A DNA stretch of 64,000 nt from Cellulosimicrobium sp. CUA-896 (GCF_001942335.1 NZ_MKKH01000009.1:23766-87765); one strand, 5' to 3'; counted from the first letter of the stretch, positions 10,412 to 20,914 are shown. Notes: generated from the letters alone by a model not told the origin. A program made the numbers and translations.

Positions 10412-11473
10412 CTAGCGTCGTCGGACGACGAGCACGCGCTGCAGGATGACGAAGAGGAGCAGGAGCGCGCCGATCACGATCTTCGTCCACCAGGACGACA
10501 GCGTGCCCTCGAAGGTGATGATCGTCTGGATCAGGCCGAGGACCAGCACGCCGAGCACCGACCCGAGCACGAAGCCGGTACCGCCGGTGAGCAGCGTCCC
10601 GCCGATGACGACCGCGGCGATCGCGTCGAGCTCCATGCCGACGCCCGTCAGCGAGTAGCCGGAGCGCGAGAACATCGCGAACAGCAGTCCGCCGATGCCG
10701 GCGCACGTGCCGCTGACCACGTAGACGAGCACCTTCGTCCGCGCCACGGGCAGGCCCATGAGCATCGCCGACTGCTCGCCGCCGCCGATCGCGTAGACCG
10801 TGCGGCCGAACTGCGTGTAGTGCAGCAGGTAGAACGCGACCGCCACGACGACGAGCGCCACGACGACGGCGGTCGTGACCCGCCACTCGGGCCCGAGCTG
10901 CTGGCTCCAGCTCGCGATCGACACGAACGTCTCGTCGGTGATCGGGATCGACTCGAGGCTGATGACGTAGCACAGGCCGCGCGCGAGGAACATCGCGGCC
11001 AGCGTCGCGATGAACGGTTGGATGTCGAAGACGTGCACCATGATGCCGACGACGAGGCCGAGGACCGTGCCGATGAGCACGACGAGCGGGATGACGACGG
11101 CGGCCGGCCAGCCGCTCTGCAGCAGCGACGCCGCGGTGATGCCCGACAGCGCGACGACGGCGCCGACGGACAGGTCGATGCCGCCCGTGAGGATCACGAA
11201 CGTCATGCCCACGGCGAGCACGATGAGGAACGAGTTGTTGATGAACAGGTTGGAGATGACCCGTCCGGACAGGAAGTTCTCGTACCGGCTGCCACCGACC
11301 GCGAGCATGAGCGCGAGGACGACGAACGTGCCGACGACGGGCAGGTAGCGGCGGTCGAGCCGGACCCGGGTGGCGAACCGCCGGGCCATGCCCGCCGAGG
11401 TCCCGGCAGCCGTGCTCGGCTCGTTGCCGGGCTCGCGCGGGGAGGTCGGCGTGGGGGTCTTGACGGTGGACAT
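10412..11473 (-). CDS. yjfF: ABC sugar importer permease (YjfF type)
   Basis: Inner-membrane permease of a RbsC/YjfF-type sugar importer, 353 residues, no frameshift. Roughly eight to ten hydrophobic segments follow a hydrophilic N-terminus. The family signature GGIDLSVGAVVALSG and the cytoplasmic loop GGGEQSAMLMG are visible. Its ATG overlaps the stop of the preceding permease (TGATG), so translation is coupled. It would form a heterodimeric channel with the other permease, powered by the double ATPase. The E. coli relatives import galactofuranose. Here the neighbours (araA, araB, araD, arabinofuranosidases) favour arabinose or short arabino-oligosaccharides, which is an inference. Confidence 0.9.
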   Translation of the reverse strand: MSTVKTPTPTSPREPGNEPSTAAGTSAGMARRFATRVRLDRRYLPVVGTFVVLALMLAVGGSRYENFLSGRVISNLFINNSFLIVLAVGMTFVILTGGIDLSVGAVVALSGITAASLLQSGWPAAVVIPLVVLIGTVLGLVVGIMVHVFDIQPFIATLAAMFLARGLCYVISLESIPITDETFVSIASWSQQLGPEWRVTTAVVVALVVVAVAFYLLHYTQFGRTVYAIGGGEQSAMLMGLPVARTKVLVYVVSGTCAGIGGLLFAMFSRSGYSLTGVGMELDAIAAVVIGGTLLTGGTGFVLGSVLGVLVLGLIQTIITFEGTLSSWWTKIVIGALLLLFVILQRVLVVRRR

Positions 11474-12531
11474 CAGGCGGTCACCTCCGCGGTCTGCGCG
11501 GGCGTGCGCGCCGCGCGACGTCGACGCGCGGCGACGACGTCGCGCATCTTCGGGGACTGGGCGAGGCAGACCGCGATGACGACGATCGCCTTGAACAGCG
11601 GCGTCACGGACGGCGAGATGCCGAGCATCGTGACCGTGAGCGTGAGCGTCTGGATGACGAGGACGCCGACGAGCGTGCCGGAAAGCGAGAACTTGCCGCC
11701 CGCCAGGGACGTCCCGCCGATGACGACGGCGAGGATCGCGTCGAGCTCGATGAACAGGCCCGCGTTGTTGGCGTCCGCCGCCATGACGTTCGAGCTGATC
11801 ATGAGACCGGCGAGCCCGGCGAACAGCGCGCTCACCGCGTACACGGTCCAGGTGATGTTCCGCGCCTTGACGCCCGCGAGGCGGCTCGCCTCGGGGTTGA
11901 TGCCGACCGACTCGATGAGCATGCCGAGCGCGGTGCGCCGTGTGAGCAGCGCGACCGCCGTGAACACGACGGCCGCGAGGATGACCGCCACGGGCAGCCC
12001 GAACCAGAAGCCGGAGCCGATGGCCTTGAACGGGGCGCTGTTGACGGTGGTGATCTGGCCGCCGGTGATGAGCATCGCGACACCGCGGCCGGCCGTCATG
12101 AGGACGAGGGTCGCGATGATCGGCTGGATGCCGAGCACCGAGACGAGGAAGCCGTTCCACACGCCGAGGACGAACGACAGCGCGAGCGCGATGCCGACGG
12201 CGACCAGCACGGTCGTGATGCTGCCGGGGTCGGGGGCGGAGGCGATGAAGCTCAGCGCGACCGCTCCGGAGATCGCGACGACCGCGCCGACCGACAGGTC
12301 GATGCCGCGGGTCGCGATGACGAGGGTCATGCCGAGCGCGACGAGCAGCAGCGGCGCGCCGTTCTTCAGCAGGTTGATCAGCGCCCCGAAGAGGTGCCCG
12401 TCCTGCACCCGGATCGACAGGAAGCTCGGGCGGTTGACCGTGTTGGCGGCCAGGAGGACCACGAGCGCGACGACCGGCCAGAAGAGCCGGTGGTGCAGCA
12501 CGCGCTGCCAGGGAGAGGTCGTGGCGGTCAT
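11473..12531 (-). CDS. ytfT: ABC sugar importer permease (YtfT type)
   Basis: First permease of the importer, 352 residues. Hydrophobic segments begin at about residue 17, and the family motif RGIDLSVGAVVAISG is clear, as is the loop GINPEASRLAG. The ATG at 12531 overlaps the end of the ATPase gene by four bases (ATGA), and its stop overlaps the next permease gene, giving a tightly coupled ATPase-permease-permease unit. YtfT and YjfF homologues always occur as a pair, matching what is seen here. Substrate is inferred from the arabinose gene context. The C-terminus is rich in arginine and alanine. Confidence 0.9.
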   Translation of the reverse strand: MTATTSPWQRVLHHRLFWPVVALVVLLAANTVNRPSFLSIRVQDGHLFGALINLLKNGAPLLLVALGMTLVIATRGIDLSVGAVVAISGAVALSFIASAPDPGSITTVLVAVGIALALSFVLGVWNGFLVSVLGIQPIIATLVLMTAGRGVAMLITGGQITTVNSAPFKAIGSGFWFGLPVAVILAAVVFTAVALLTRRTALGMLIESVGINPEASRLAGVKARNITWTVYAVSALFAGLAGLMISSNVMAADANNAGLFIELDAILAVVIGGTSLAGGKFSLSGTLVGVLVIQTLTLTVTMLGISPSVTPLFKAIVVIAVCLAQSPKMRDVVAARRRRAARTPAQTAEVTA

Positions 12532-14067
12532 GACGGGGAGCCTCCGCTCGCGATGAGCCCGACGACGTCCTCGACCGTGACGTCGTCGTCGTTGGGGATC
12601 TCGGCGACCTTGACGCGGTCGCGCAGGACGGCGATGCGGTGGCTGAGGCGCAGGACCTCCTCCAGCTCGGCCGAGATGAACACGACGGACATGCCGTCGT
12701 TCGCGAGCTCGGCGACGAGCTTCTGGATCTCGGCCTTGGCCCCGACGTCGATGCCGCGCGTCGGCTCGTCGAGGATGAGGAGCTTCGGTGCCGTGGCGAG
12801 CCACCGCGCGAGGAGCACCTTCTGCTGGTTGCCGCCCGAGAGGTTCTTGATGAGCGCGTCGGGGTTGGCGGGACGGATGGCGAGCGCCGCGATGTACTTC
12901 TCGACGAGCTCGTCCACCTGGCGGCGGGGCAGGCGACGCGCCCATCCGCGGTCCGCCTGGAGCCCGAGGATGATGTTCTCCCGGATCGTCAGGTCGCCGA
13001 CGATCCCCTCGGCCTTGCGGTGCTCGGACGAGAAGGCGATCCGCTGGCGCATCGCCGCGCGCGGGGAGCGCAGCCGCGCGACCGCCCCGGCGATCCGGGT
13101 CTGCCCGGTGTCCGCGTGGTCCGCGCCGGCGAGGAGCCGCGCGAGCTCCGTGCGCCCGGAGCCGAGGAGCCCCGCGAGCCCGACGACCTCGCCGGGGAAG
13201 ACGTCGAGGTCGAACGGCTGGATGGAGCCCTTGCGCCCGAGCCCCACGGCCTGCACGAACGGCGTGGTGCCGTCGCGGTCGGCGGCGGCGCGCTTGGGCG
13301 ACTCGTCGAGCTCGGACAGCGCCTCGAGGGACGTCCCGATCATCTTCGACACGAGCTCGAGACGCCCGAGCTCCGCGGTGCGGTACTCCCCCACGAGCCT
13401 GCCGTTGCGCAGCACCGTCATGCGGTCGGAGATCGCGTAGACCTGCTCGAGGAAGTGCGACACGAACAGGATCGCCACGCCCTCGTCGCGCAGGCGCCGC
13501 ACGACGCGAAGAGCTGGGCGACCTCGTCGCGTCGAGGCTCGACGTCGGCTCGTCGAGGATGAGGACCTTGACGTCGACGACGAGCGCGCGGCAGATCGCG
13601 ACGAGCTGCTGGACGGCGAGCGAGTGCGACGCCAGCGACGACGTGGGGTCGATGCGCAGGTTCAGCCGCTCGAGCATCTCCCCGGCACGCCGCCGGGTGG
13701 CGCGCCAGTCGATGGCGCCGGCGCGGCGCGGCTCGTGGCCGAGCATGATGTTCTCCGCGACGGAGAGGTTCTCGCAGAGGTTGACCTCCTGGTACACCGT
13801 GGAGATCCCGGCCTCCTGGGCCTCGCCCGGCCCGGAGAACGTGTGCTCGGTGCCGTCGACGACGATGCGCCCCGAGTCGATCGAGTAGACACCGGTGAGC
13901 GCCTTGATGAGGGTGGACTTGCCGGCGCCGTTCTCGCCCATGAGGGCGTGGACCTCGCCGGGGCGCAGCGTGAGGTCGACGCCGTCGAGCGCCTTGACGC
14001 CCGGGAACTCGATCGAGATCCCGGTCATCTGGACGACGGGCGGACCGTCCGTGCTGGGGGTTGTCAT
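12528..14067 (-). CDS. ytfR: ABC sugar importer ATPase, double-domain (YtfR type; two frameshifts)
   Basis: Energises the importer. It has two fused ATPase domains, 513 residues after restoring two bases lost near 13535 and 13505 (both GCGG read as GCG). Domain 1 has Walker A GENGAGKST at about residue 45 and Walker B LILDEPTSSLD. Domain 2 has the degenerate Walker A GLLGSGRTE, signature LSGGNQQK and Walker B LLILDEPTRGID. A degenerate second P-loop is normal in this RbsA/MglA/YtfR family. The start is the ATG preceded by GGAAGG. It lies 192 bases downstream of the binding-protein gene, separated by a hairpin. Confidence 0.9.
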
Positions 14068-14193
14068 CGCTGACCTTCCGTACGGCGATCGACGAGCGCG
14101 ATCGACGGCTCACGGCCGGCGCACGGCCGGCCGCTCCTGATGGCGGTCGCGCGCCGGGGCCTCGAGGACACCCGGCGCGCGACCGGTCCGCGG

Positions 14194-14224
14194 GGGCGCA
14201 GGAGCGCCGTGCGCTCCTGCGCCC
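14194..14224 (-). terminator. Intra-operon hairpin between binding protein and ATPase genes
   Basis: Perfect 14-bp stem (14194-14207 with 14211-14224) and a 3-base loop, 36 bases after the binding-protein stop. In sugar ABC operons such a hairpin commonly protects or terminates the first cistron so that binding protein is made in excess. That role is inferred here. Confidence 0.6.
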
Positions 14225-14259
14225 GTGCGCGTCGCCCCGGAGGGCGCCGCGACGCCGGA

Positions 14260-15276
14260 TCAGTACTCGCGGGTCGGCAGGGCCTCGACGGCCTGCTCCT
14301 GCGTGAAGGACTGGTCCTCGACGACGATGCGCTTCTCGACCTCCTCGCCGGCGATGACCTTCTCGATCACCTCGGCGAGGTCCGGGCCGAGCAGCGGGTT
14401 GCACTCGACGATGAAGTTGATCTTGCCGTCGGCCAGGGCCTGCATGCCGTCCTTGACCGCGTCGACCGTGACGATCTTGATGTCCTCGCCCGGGACCATG
14501 CCGGCGGCCTCGATCGCCTCGATCGCGCCCAGGCCCATGTCGTCGTTGTGCGCGTAGACGAGGTCGATGTCGTCGTGCGCCTGGAGGAAGCCCTCCATGA
14601 CGGTCTTGCCCTCGGTCCGCGTGAAGTTGCCGGTCTGCGAGTCGATGATCGTGACGTTCGGGTTGTCCGCCGTCGCGCTCTCGAAGCCGGTCTTGCGGTC
14701 GATCGCCGGGGCGGCGCCCGTGGTGCCCTGGAGCTCCACGACGTTGATGGGCTCGGTCGCGAGGTTCTCGCTGACCCACTCGCCGGCCATCTCGCCCTCG
14801 AGGACGAAGTCGGATCCGATGAACGACTCGTACAGCGACTCGTCCTCGGAGTCGACGGCGCGGTCGGTGAGGATCACGGGGATGCCGGCCTGCTTGGCCT
14901 CCTCGAGGACCGAGTCCCAGCCGGACTCGACCACCGGGGAGAACGCGATGACGTCGACGCCCTGGGCGATGTAGGACCGGATCGCCTGGATCTGGTTCTC
15001 CTGCTTCTGCTGCGCGTCGGAGAACTTCAGGTCGAAGCCGTTCTCCTCGGTGAGGGTGTCCTGGATGGACTTCGTGTTCGCCGCGCGCCAGCCGGACTCC
15101 GCGCCTACCTGGGAGAAGCCGACGGTGATGAGGTCGCCGCTGCCGCCCCCTTCGCTGCCGCCACCGGCGGAGTCGCCGCCGTCGCTGCCGCCGCTGCTGC
15201 ACGCCGCGAGTGCGAGCACCGCCGCGCCGGCGAGGACACCAGTCAGACGCGTGCGCGCCTTGGTCGTGCTGAACAT
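14260..15276 (-). CDS. ytfQ: Sugar-binding lipoprotein of the ABC importer (YtfQ type)
   Basis: Extracytoplasmic receptor that delivers sugar to the permeases, 338 residues. The signal peptide ends in the lipobox LALAAC, giving a lipid-anchored cysteine at about residue 25, followed by a glycine/serine-rich linker. The mature part is a periplasmic-binding-protein type 1 fold, with SQVGAESGWRAANT, GVDVIAFSPVVESGW and AHNDDMGLGAIEA as in YtfQ. Those sequences fit a furanose-binding protein, agreeing with arabinofuranosidases upstream. First gene of the importer operon. Two LacI-type operators lie 230-275 bases upstream. Arabinose or arabinofuranosides as ligand is an inference. Confidence 0.9.
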   Translation of the reverse strand: MFSTTKARTRLTGVLAGAAVLALAACSSGGSDGGDSAGGGSEGGGSGDLITVGFSQVGAESGWRAANTKSIQDTLTEENGFDLKFSDAQQKQENQIQAIRSYIAQGVDVIAFSPVVESGWDSVLEEAKQAGIPVILTDRAVDSEDESLYESFIGSDFVLEGEMAGEWVSENLATEPINVVELQGTTGAAPAIDRKTGFESATADNPNVTIIDSQTGNFTRTEGKTVMEGFLQAHDDIDLVYAHNDDMGLGAIEAIEAAGMVPGEDIKIVTVDAVKDGMQALADGKINFIVECNPLLGPDLAEVIEKVIAGEEVEKRIVVEDQSFTQEQAVEALPTREY

Positions 15277-15506
15277 GCTCTCCTCCTTGAGATGCGGTGC
15301 CCGGCGCCGTGCCGGGTTCCGGTCGTGACCCGACCCAACCGGCTGCGGTGCCTGTTGAGTCTTGTTGGTACGTGTTCAGATGTGTCATTGTCTAGCGTTG
15401 TCGGAGTCCGTAAAGCAAGCCCCGCAGCCCTGCGGCGCATAACTCTTCGGTAACTCCCGCCGTCGCCCGCCACGACCCGGCCGGAGGACGTTCGCCGGCC
15501 GAGATG

Positions 15507-15520
15507 TGTGAGCGATCACA
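15507..15520. promoter_or_regulatory. LacI-type operator 1 before the importer operon
   Basis: TGTGAGCGATCACA, one base different from the perfect palindrome. Paired with the next site at 30 bp centre to centre. Confidence 0.65.
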
Positions 15521-15536
15521 CCGACGTCCGTGTCGA

Positions 15537-15550
15537 TGTTAGCGCTCACA
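15537..15550. promoter_or_regulatory. LacI-type operator 2 before the importer operon
   Basis: TGTTAGCGCTCACA, identical to the site before the kinase gene. The pair spacing of 30 bp resembles the 29 bp before the GH51 gene. Confidence 0.65.
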
Positions 15551-15605
15551 CACCCCGCGTGAAGAGGGGCGCCGATCACGGTCCGGTCACGGCGCCGAGC
15601 GACGG

Positions 15606-15635
15606 GACCGCCCGGGCGTCACCGCCCGGGCGGTC
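15606..15635 (-). terminator. Terminator of the araB-araD-araA operon
   Basis: Perfect 13-bp stem (15606-15618 with 15623-15635) and 4-base loop starting five bases after the araA stop codon. Confidence 0.75.
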
Positions 15636-15639
15636 GCCC

Positions 15640-17146
15640 TCACAGCCCCTGGGCGAGGCGGTAGTAGACCTGGTTCCAGCGCACCTGGTCGCGGAACCCG
15701 CGCCGCGTGGTGCTCTCGTCGATGACGAGCAGCTCGGTGCCCGCGATGTCGGCGAACACCTCGAACGCCTCGACGCCCGCCGCGGTCGACAGCACCGTGT
15801 GGTGCGCGCCGCCGGCCGTGAGCCAGGCCTCGGCGGACGTCGCGAAGTCGGGTCGCGGCTCCCAGACCGCGCGCGCGACCGGCAGGTGCGGCAGCGGCGC
15901 GCTCGGCGGGACGACGTCCACGACGTTCGCCGTGAGCCGGAACCGGTCGCGCATGTCCGCGAGCGACACGACGACGCCCACGCCGGGGTCGGCGTCGAAC
16001 ACCATGCGGACCGGGTCCTCCTTGCCCCCGATCCCCAGCGGGTGGATCTCGACGCGCGGCGTCGACGTCGTCAGCGACGGGCAGATCTCGAGCATGTGCG
16101 CGCCGAGGATCTTCTCGCTGCCGGGCGTGAGGTCGTAGGTGTAGTCCTCCATGAGCGAGGCCCCACCGGGCAGCCCCTCGCCCATGACCTTCGCCGCGCG
16201 CACGAGCACCGCGGTCTTCCAGTCGCCCTCGGCGCCGAAGCCGTAGCCCTTGGACATGAGCCGCTGGACCGCGATGCCGGGCAGCTGGCGCAGGTCGCCC
16301 AGGTCCTCGAAGTTCGTCGTGAACGCTTGGCGCCGACGGACTCGAGGAACGTCTCGAGGGCGATCTCCTGGCGCGCCGCGTAGCGCAGGGACTCGTGGCG
16401 GTCGCCGTCCTTGCGCAGCTCGGGGACGACGTCGTACAGGTCCTCGTACTCCGCGACGAGCGCGTCGACGTCGGACTCCGAGACCGCCTCGACGGCCGCG
16501 ACGAGATCGTTCACGCCCCACGTGTTCACCGAGACGCCGAAGCGCAGCTCGGCCTCCGTCTTGTCGCCCTCGGTCACCGCGACGTTGCGCATGTTGTCGC
16601 CGAACCGGGCGAGCCGGAGCTCGTGCGTGGCCGCCCAGCCCGCGGCGCGCGCACCCACGCACCGACGCGCGCCGTGACGGCGGGGTTGGACACGTGCCCC
16701 ACGACCGTCGTGCGGGCGACGCCGAGGCGCGTCGCGACGTACGCGTACTCGCGGTCGCCGTGCGCGGCCTGGTTGAGGTTCATGAAGTCGAAGTCGATCG
16801 TGTCCCACGGGAGCTCGACGTTCGCCTGCGTGTGCAGGTGCAGCAGCGGCTTGCGCAGCTGGTCCAGGCCGGTGATCCACATCTTGGCAGGGCTGAACGT
16901 GTGCATCCACGTCACGACGCCGAGCACGCGGTCGTCCGCGTTGGCGTCCAGCATCGCGCGGCGGATGGACGCCGCGTCCTTGAGGACCGGCTTCCACACC
17001 ACGGTGGCCGGCACGTCGGGCGACGCGTCGAGGGTCCGCGCGACCTCCTGTGACTGCTCGGCGACCTGGCGGAGCGTCTCCTCGCCGTACAGGTCCTGGC
17101 TGCCGGTGAGGAACCAGATCTCGCGGTCCGCGTAGGGCTTGCTCAT
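15640..17146 (-). CDS. araA: L-arabinose isomerase (two frameshifts)
   Basis: Converts L-arabinose to L-ribulose in the cytoplasm. About 502 residues, normal for AraA, after restoring two lost bases (near 16655 and 16325). Recognisable blocks are [14 protein letters not shown] at the N-terminus, [11 protein letters not shown], the conserved [14 protein letters not shown] and MEDYTYD. The last gene of the araB-araD-araA operon. A start 12 bases upstream (17158) is possible, but there GAGAG touches the ATG. The ATG at 17146 has better spacing, so I prefer it. The identity is not in doubt; the apparent breaks are most likely sequencing errors because all three frames continue the same protein. 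Confidence 0.93.
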
Positions 17147-17263
17147 CTTCGTCCACATCTCTCGTGTCGGTGGGTGCGGCGGCCGCGTCGGTGCGGGGCG
17201 CGGAGGGTCGTGCCGGGTGCCGGGTGGTGCCGGACGCGTGGTGCAGGGGCGTGGCGACCGGCG

Positions 17264-18010
17264 TCAGCGCGGGGTGGGCTGCTGGCCGTAGACGTTCTGG
17301 TAGCGGGCGTACAGGGAGTCGACGTCGGACTGCGCGATGCGCGTCGGCTCGCCGAGCTGCCGGCTCACGTGCACGGTGCGCGCGACCTCCTCGCACATGA
17401 CCGCGGCCTTGACGGCGGCGCGCGCGTCCTTGCCGATCGTGAACGGCCCGTGGTTGCGCATGAGCACCGCGGGACTGCGCGACTCGCGGAGCGTCTCGAC
17501 GATGCCGCGGCCGATCGAGTCGTCGCCGATGAGCGCGAACGGGCCGACGGGGATGTCGCCGCCGAACTCGTCGGCCATCATCGTCAGCACGCACGGCACG
17601 GCCTCGCCGCGCGCGGCCCAGGCCGTCGCGTACGTGGAGTGCGTGTGCACGACGCCGCCCACCTCGGGCATGTGCCGGTACACGTACGCGTGCGCCGCCG
17701 TGTCGGACGACGGCGCGCGGTCGCCCTCGACGAGCTCGCCGTCGAGGTCGCACACGACCATGGCCTCGGGCGTGATGTCGTCGTAGGACACGCCCGAGGG
17801 CTTGATGACGAGCAGGTCCTGGCTCCCGTCCTGCGCGGCGCCCCGGACGCGCTCGGAGACGTTGCCCGCCGTCCAGACGACGAGCTCCCAGCGGGGCAGC
17901 TCGGCGTGCAGCGCGGCGACGCGCTCCTTGGCCGCGTCGACGGCGGGACGGAGCTCGTCCGGCACGCCGGCGAGCGGGGCGGCGGGCCCGGTGGGGGTCG
18001 AGGTGGTCAT
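17264..18010 (-). CDS. araD: L-ribulose-5-phosphate 4-epimerase
   Basis: Converts L-ribulose 5-phosphate to D-xylulose 5-phosphate, the entry to the pentose phosphate pathway. 248 residues, intact. Class II aldolase fold with TAGNVSERV, the sugar-phosphate motif KPSGVSYDD, the zinc-binding histidines in [12 protein letters not shown] and a later [10 protein letters not shown]. The start ATG follows GGAGA at good spacing. It sits between the kinase and isomerase genes, all minus strand, with a gap of 33 bases to the kinase and 117 to araA. Regulation is presumably through the operator before the kinase gene. Confidence 0.95.
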   Translation of the reverse strand: MTTSTPTGPAAPLAGVPDELRPAVDAAKERVAALHAELPRWELVVWTAGNVSERVRGAAQDGSQDLLVIKPSGVSYDDITPEAMVVCDLDGELVEGDRAPSSDTAAHAYVYRHMPEVGGVVHTHSTYATAWAARGEAVPCVLTMMADEFGGDIPVGPFALIGDDSIGRGIVETLRESRSPAVLMRNHGPFTIGKDARAAVKAAVMCEEVARTVHVSRQLGEPTRIAQSDVDSLYARYQNVYGQQPTPR

Positions 18011-18043
18011 GCTGCGGGTCTCCTTCGTCGGGGGCGCGTCGGG

Positions 18044-19677
18044 TCAGAGCGCGGCGGTCGCGGCACGCTCGACGGCGAGGCCGGCGTCGTAGCGCTCGAG
18101 GTAGGCGGCGAAGCCCGCGACGTCGGACGCGTCGGGCTCCACCGTGTCCAGCTCGGCCGTGGCGAAGACGTGCTCGCGCAGGTACGCGCCGAGGTCGGCG
18201 GCACCGCGCGCACCCGCGCCGGCGCTCGCGGCGGTGCGGTCGCGCAGGTACGCGGCGAGGACGGCGATGCCCCAGGCCCCGCCCTCGCCGGCCGTGCGGC
18301 CGACCGTGACGGGCGCGTCGATCGCGGCGGCGAGCAGGCGCTGGGCCACTCCTGCCGTCCGGAACATCCCGCCGTGCGCGAACATCGCGTCGACCGCGAC
18401 GCCCTCGCGCGCCAGGACGCGCATCCCGAGGGCCAGCGTCCCGAACGCGCCGTAGACCTGCGTGCGGGCGAAGTTGGCGAGCGTCAGGCGGCTGTCCGGG
18501 GTGCGCACGACGAGCGGGCGCCCCTCCTCCAGCCCGGTGATGGGCTCGCCGGACAGGTAGTTGTAGGCGAGGAGTCCGCCGCCGTCGGCGTCGCCCTCGA
18601 GCGCCGCGCGGAGGAACGCGCCGAACACGTCGTCGGGCGTCGCCGCGGCGCCGAGCGCCGTCGCGAGCTCGCCGAGCAGCGAGGCCCACGCGCTCAGCTC
18701 GCTCGCGCCGTTGTTGCAGTGGACCATCGCGACGAGATCGCCCGCGGGCGTCGTCACGACGTCGATCTCGTGGTGCACGCTCGTGAGCGGACGCTCGAGC
18801 ACGACCATGGCGAAGATGCTCGTGCCCGCGCTGACGTTCCCGGTGCGCGGGGTGACGGACGCGGTGGCGACCATGCCGGTCCCGGCGTCGCCCTCCGGCG
18901 GGCACAGCGGCACGCCGGGCTGCAGCGTCCCGGTCGGGTCGAGCCACGCGGCACCCTCGGGCGTGAGCGTGCCGGCCTCCTCGCCCGCGACGAGCACCTC
19001 GGGCAGCAGCTCCGCGAGCTTCGGCAGCGCCCGGCGCTCGGCGACGCGCTCGTCGACCAGGTCGAGCATGCGCCGGTCGTACCCGCGCGTCGTCGGGTCG
19101 ACGGGGAACATGCCCGACGCGTCGCCGACGCCGAGGACGTGGCGGCCGGTGAGGCGGCGGTGGACGTACCCCGCGAGCGTCGTCAGCGACGCGACGTCGC
19201 CCACGTGCGGCTCCTCGTCGAGGACGGCCTGGTACCAGTGCGCCACGGACCAGCGCAGCGGCACGTTGTACCCGAGCAGCTCGGTGAGCTCGGCGGCGGC
19301 AGGACCGGTCGACGTGTTGCGCCAGGTGCGGAACGGGGCGAGCAGCCCGCCGCTCGCGTCGAGGCGAGGTAGCCGTGCATCATCGCCGACACGCCGAGCG
19401 CGCCGAACGTCGTCGGGCGCACGCCGTAGCGCCGCTCGACGTTCGCCACGAGCTCCGCGTAGCACTCGCGCAGCCCCGTCTCGACGGCGTCGAGCGAGTA
19501 GGTCCACGTGCGGTCCGCGTACTCGTTCTCCCACGCGTGGCTGCCGCTCGCGACCGGCGTCCCGTCCGGCCCGACGAGGCAGGCCTTGATCCGGGTCGAC
19601 CCGAGCTCGATGCCCAGCGCCGTCGTCCCGGCGGTGACCGCCTCCCGGATCGCGGCCACGTCGTCCTGCTGCACCAT
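18044..19677 (-). CDS. araB: FGGY-family kinase, predicted L-ribulokinase (one frameshift)
   Basis: Predicted to phosphorylate L-ribulose. 544 residues after restoring one base near 19372. It has the FGGY N-terminal ATP-binding start [15 protein letters not shown], the substrate-region MMHGYL and PFRTWRN, and C-terminal FAHGGMFRT and GEGGAWGIA. It is the sole kinase between the repressor and araD, which supports the ribulokinase role. By sequence alone it could also be called a XylB-like kinase. Operator TGTTAGCGCTCACA lies 50 bases upstream. First gene of the araBDA operon. Confidence 0.85.
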
Positions 19678-19726
19678 CGCTGTCTCCCTCGCCGCGTCGT
19701 TGCGTCCTGCCTGTCCGTCCCCGTGA

Positions 19727-19740
19727 TGTTAGCGCTCACA
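19727..19740. promoter_or_regulatory. LacI-type operator before the ribulokinase gene
   Basis: TGTTAGCGCTCACA, identical to the site at 15537-15550, lies 50 bases before the kinase start and 81 bases after the repressor stop. It can therefore control araBDA separately from the proC-repressor unit. Confidence 0.7.
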
Positions 19741-19820
19741 CGTCGTGGGGCCAAGCAGGCGGGTGGAGCAGGCCCCGACGTGGTCGGGCCCGACCCGGTC
19801 GGGCGCGCCGAGATCCCCGC

Positions 19821-20914
19821 TCACCGCCGCGGGCCGGTCGTGCTCTCGCGCACCACCAGCTCGGGCGGGATGGACACCGGGCGCACGTCCGCGCCGGCGA
19901 ACGCGTCGAGCATGAGGCGATCGCCCGGCGGCCGAGCGCGCCGAACGGCTGGCGCACCGTCGTCAGCGGCGGGATGAAGTGGCCGGCGCCCGCGATGTCG
20001 TCGAAGCCGACCACCGACACGTCGTCGGGCACGCGCACGCCGGACTCCCAGAACGCCCGCAGCAGACCGAGGGCGAGCTGGTCGTTGCCGGCGAACACGG
20101 CCGTGGGACCGGCGCCCGAGCGGACCGCCTCCGCGAGCTCGCGGCCGACGGCGTAGCCGCGGTCCGACGACCAGTCGCCGCGGACGGGCTCCGGCACCGG
20201 GGCGTCGGCGTCCTCCAGCGCGGCGCGCCAGCCCGTCTCGCGCTCTCGCGCGTCGAACCAGTCCAGCGGGCCGGACACGTGCAGGACGGTGGCGTGCCCC
20301 AGCCCGAGGAGGTGCTCGGCCGCCAGCCGTGCCCCGAGGCGCTGGTCGACGGCGATGGGGAGGATGCTGCCGAGGGGCGTGCCCGGTGCGACCGGCCCGG
20401 CACCGGCGGCGTCGTCCTCGTCGCCGCCCGGGTGGTCGCGCGCGGCGATCATGATGACCGGCACCGGCGCGCGGAAGGAGTCCACCGCCGCGGCGACGTC
20501 CGTCTGCGGCGCGATGACGACGATGCCCTCGACGCCCTGGTCCATGAAGTGCTCGAGCACGCGGTGCATGGTCGCGGCGTCGTACCGGCGGATCGTCGCG
20601 ACGCTCACGAAGTAGCCCTGCTCGCGCGCCGCCTCCTCGACGGCGATGAGCGTGGAGGTCGGGCCGTAGAGCGCCGACCCGGTGGTCACGACGCCGACCG
20701 TCGCCGAGCGCATCGTCACCAGCGCGCGGGCGGCGCTGTTGCGCCGGTAGCCGAGCGTCGTGATCGCGTCGAGGACACGGTCGCGCGTCTCGGGCCGCAC
20801 GCTCGGGTGGTCGTTGAGCACGCGCGAGACCGTCTGGTGCGACACGCCGGCGAGCCGCGCGACGTCGGACATCGCGGGCGGGCGCGTGCGCGGGGACGGC
20901 CCCGTCGCGGTCAT
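19821..20914 (-). CDS. LacI-family repressor of the arabinose locus (one frameshift)
   Basis: Transcription regulator, 364 residues after restoring one base near 19925. Residues 15-65 form the LacI helix-turn-helix and hinge helix (SDVARLAGVSHQTVSRVLND, then ARAL). The rest is a type 1 periplasmic-binding-protein fold for an effector, with VVGFDDIAGAGHF and PPLTTVRQP. It lies next to araB, and six near-identical palindromes precede genes of this locus, so local autonomous control is likely. The effector is probably arabinose or an arabinose phosphate (inferred). Its ATG overlaps the proC stop (ATGA), so it is co-translated with proC, an odd pairing with no metabolic link that I can see. Confidence 0.88.

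Larger units (their letters stand above)
15277..15639. other. Intergenic control region of the importer operon
   Basis: This 363-base gap holds two LacI-type operators (15507-15550) and the araA terminator (15606-15635). Within 15355-15450 the base composition is unusually AT-rich for the window. On the minus strand TTGCTT, 18 bases, then TAGACA (about 15420 down to 15391) is a plausible promoter, leaving a leader of more than 100 bases. No gene is seen. Confidence 0.45.

Noticed and set aside
13418..15388. A 656-codon minus-strand frame spanning binding protein and ATPase genes
   Set aside because: It is out of frame for the binding protein and in frame for only about ten codons of the ATPase, between its two frameshifts; an artefact of lost bases.
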